Shown: positions 62,401 to 64,000 of the stretch, in pieces
Numbering within the stretch: the stretch's first letter is position 1
How the letters are laid out: each line of letters opens with the position of its first letter
Origin: Turbatrix aceti
Taxonomy: Eukaryota; Nematoda; Chromadorea; Rhabditida; Panagrolaimidae
Reading direction: 5' to 3'
Assembly: GCA_963969345.1 (NCBI GenBank)
Contig: OZ017767.1
Span: 6,414,739-6,478,738, forward strand
Length of the DNA: 64,000 nt
Made by a program: the position numbers and the translations under genes
The notes under the pieces: model-generated
The model's database searches: none
Told to the model about the DNA's origin: nothing
What the model saw: only the letters and a program-made list of their open reading frames with translations

Positions 62401-64000
62401 CCCCTCTTTTCTTGGGGCCTGTATCCTCCGTTCGCCATGCGGGTGTCGACTGCGCCGAGTCAGGCCAGTGCCCAATGCAATTTGGATCATTAGCACGTGC
62501 AATGTGTTGTCTATCGTCTCTCAGGCGGCTGTACCATACTCGTACATATATTTATCGTTTCCTATACCCCTGCCACGGTGTATTGCCGAAGTAAATAGTG
62601 GATTTTGGAGGTGTTGGTCGGAGAAAAAACAGCTGCGAGGAGCAGAAAATCGGACTAAAAATGCTAATCTCGGTGCTAGCTGCTCTTGCACTCTTTTTGA
62701 AGCTGATTGAGCAGACAAGTGACCTTTTTTGTGGCAAAAACGAGCCGATTTGCGTCAAAAAATTTGAATATTGTGAAAAAAAAATTTTAAAAAAATTTTA
62801 AAAATTGAAAATAACGCATAAAAAAGCACGATTTGATTACTTCGCAAATTTTTACTAATTTTTTTATCAGTTTGGTTTCCATAAACATTTTTTTTCGATA
62901 AAATTCTTTTATAAATCATTTTGTTGATTTTTAAATACGATTTTTGATTTTTAAAAATTTTTTTTAATTTTTTTGCATTGTTAAATTTTAGTCCCGGGCT
63001 TACAAAAAAGTCGGTTTGTTGAAAGTCTTGATTTGCTAATGCATACATACATACCTCAGCGTGCCAGCCGCGCGATGGCGTAACGAAGTAGCAATTCATC
63101 CGGCTGCCGACCCGACCCTATCGAACAGCAGCCGCGCAAGCGATCAGCTGCAAGGTCGGTCGAGTCGAGACTGTTTCTCGACGGTCGCGATCGCGAGCCA
63201 GCCACAAACCGGCACGAGGTGACGCGACGCCGCTGCCGCGGCAAGGCGAATCGGTGTTCGGCTGTCTGGCGGCGTGCCAACCGGCGCGCGCGTCCCGTCC
63301 CGTCCCCTGTCCTCCGCATCCGGTTTGGACTCGACTCGATGGCTGCCTCGACCGGCTCTCGACTGTGGTGCAATTGAAATTTCTTGCCCAGGTCCGGGCC
63401 GTGTTAACAAACGATCTTTCCAGGAAATAGGGTTGTTTCTCGCTTCTCGCTTACAAACACTTTTTTTTTTTCACATCAACACCGTCGTTCCTGCTCTACG
63501 TGATCGCAGGCATCTTTTTTTTTCTGCATCTGTCGTTCGTGGCTGATTTACGGCCCCCATCCTACTACGCAGAGTTTTTTGTAAGGCCAAAAATCAACGC
63601 TGCCGACGCTACACGTAACAAGTTTTGAACGGACGCTATCGCTCTCCTTCCGGCGACGACTGACTCGACTGTTCTGTTGCATCGAACCACCCCACCTCTG
63701 TCTCCGGTTCCTCTGGCCGACCTGTTCTTTGTTCCCTGCAGTTTTGCAGCAGTTATTTATTTATTTTTAGGGGCGTTGGTAGCGATTGTTTCCATTTGAT
63801 TTGGTCTCTGGGGTTTGTTCAGTTCCAACGTTCGAACCAACCAGACCTCAAAAAACGCGTTCTCATCTTCGGCCTCGATTTTTTTTTTTTACGTGGACGA
63901 CTACAACGCCAAATTGTAGCCCATTACAGTGCGACCTATATTCATTCCCCGATGACCAACCACGTAGTAGTACAACTTTGCTTTTTGTTCGTTCGCCGGG
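62401..64000. other. 3' terminal region without supported gene
   Basis: 62401-62740 is probably the 3' UTR of the secreted gene. 62760-62990 is an A/T-rich family 4 repeat. From about 63050 the sequence turns GC-rich and pyrimidine-rich with no convincing exon; it may be the promoter or first-intron region of a gene beyond the window. Confidence 0.4.

Noticed and set aside
1..64000. tRNA, rRNA and SL RNA genes
   Set aside because: I looked for A/B-box-like tRNA ends, GGTTTAATTACCC SL1-type sequence and rRNA cores and saw none. A covariance-model search would be decisive.

Overview
The window looks like nuclear DNA of a nematode. Genes are split by many short introns with strong TTTTCAG or TTTTTTAG acceptors and GTAAGT or GTGAGT donors. 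Exons are fairly GC-rich, while introns and spacers are A/T-homopolymer rich. Gene content fits: an UNC-87-type protein built only of calponin-like repeats, and a BBS8 ciliary gene carrying a close match to the RFX/DAF-19 X-box just upstream of its ATG. Small secreted gene families sit in tandem. I cannot name the species. All gene models were spliced by eye. Reading-frame arithmetic closes for every multi-exon model, but junctions may be off by a base or two.

Layout. 0-6 kb (minus): D-lactate dehydrogenase LDHD, whose last intron holds a 2.6 kb inverted-repeat element, then a PIH1D1-like R2TP subunit. 6.6-9.3 kb (plus): ZC3H4/6/8-type CCCH zinc-finger protein. 9.5-11.6 kb (minus): a protein tyrosine phosphatase. 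11.8-14.4 kb (plus): a tandem pair of Thr-rich secreted proteins, the second rearranged. 14.6-18.9 kb (minus): two TMEM186-like genes and PGS1. 19.3-24 kb (minus): legumain and BBS8/TTC8. 24.2-25.5 kb (minus): a tandem pair of small secreted proteins, one frameshifted. 26.2-27.5 kb (minus): UNC-87. 29.5-30 kb (minus): an orphan membrane protein. 30.8-33.9 kb (plus): a mercaptopyruvate sulfurtransferase/rhodanese and a TRAF/MATH protein. 34-38.3 kb (minus): proteasome subunit PSMD11/Rpn6 and two tandem ubiquitin-like proteins. 39.4-41.7 kb (minus): a Ser-rich repeat protein. 42-44.2 kb (plus): ZFAND4-like. 44.4-45.4 kb (minus): OPA3. 46.5-50 kb (plus): ATG9. 50.7-51.3 kb (minus): an orphan. 52-56.5 kb (plus): ASNSD1 and a FASTK/RAP-domain protein. 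57.8-59.3 kb (plus): a histidine-phosphatase-fold pseudo-enzyme. 60.8-62.4 kb (plus): a secreted Cys-containing protein.

Most genes are unrelated housekeeping functions. A notable share is predicted mitochondrial (LDHD, TMEM186 x2, PGS1, OPA3, FASTKD-like and perhaps the sulfurtransferase). Protein quality control is also well represented (PIH1D1, PSMD11, ZFAND4, UBL pair, ATG9). I found no tRNA, rRNA, SL RNA or CRISPR array.

Non-coding space is dominated by dispersed repeats, mostly in introns. (1) A palindromic GTTCG/CGAAC element with GATGGC..GCCATC ends occurs about ten times. (2) A foldback element with roughly 115-bp arms occurs in five places. (3) Two A/T-rich families recur in introns. 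(4) The long-TIR element lies in LDHD. The strongest leads are the X-box palindrome at BBS8, the GTTCG intronic repeat family, and the mucin-like gene in which a splice-site-containing segment was duplicated to create a new exon.
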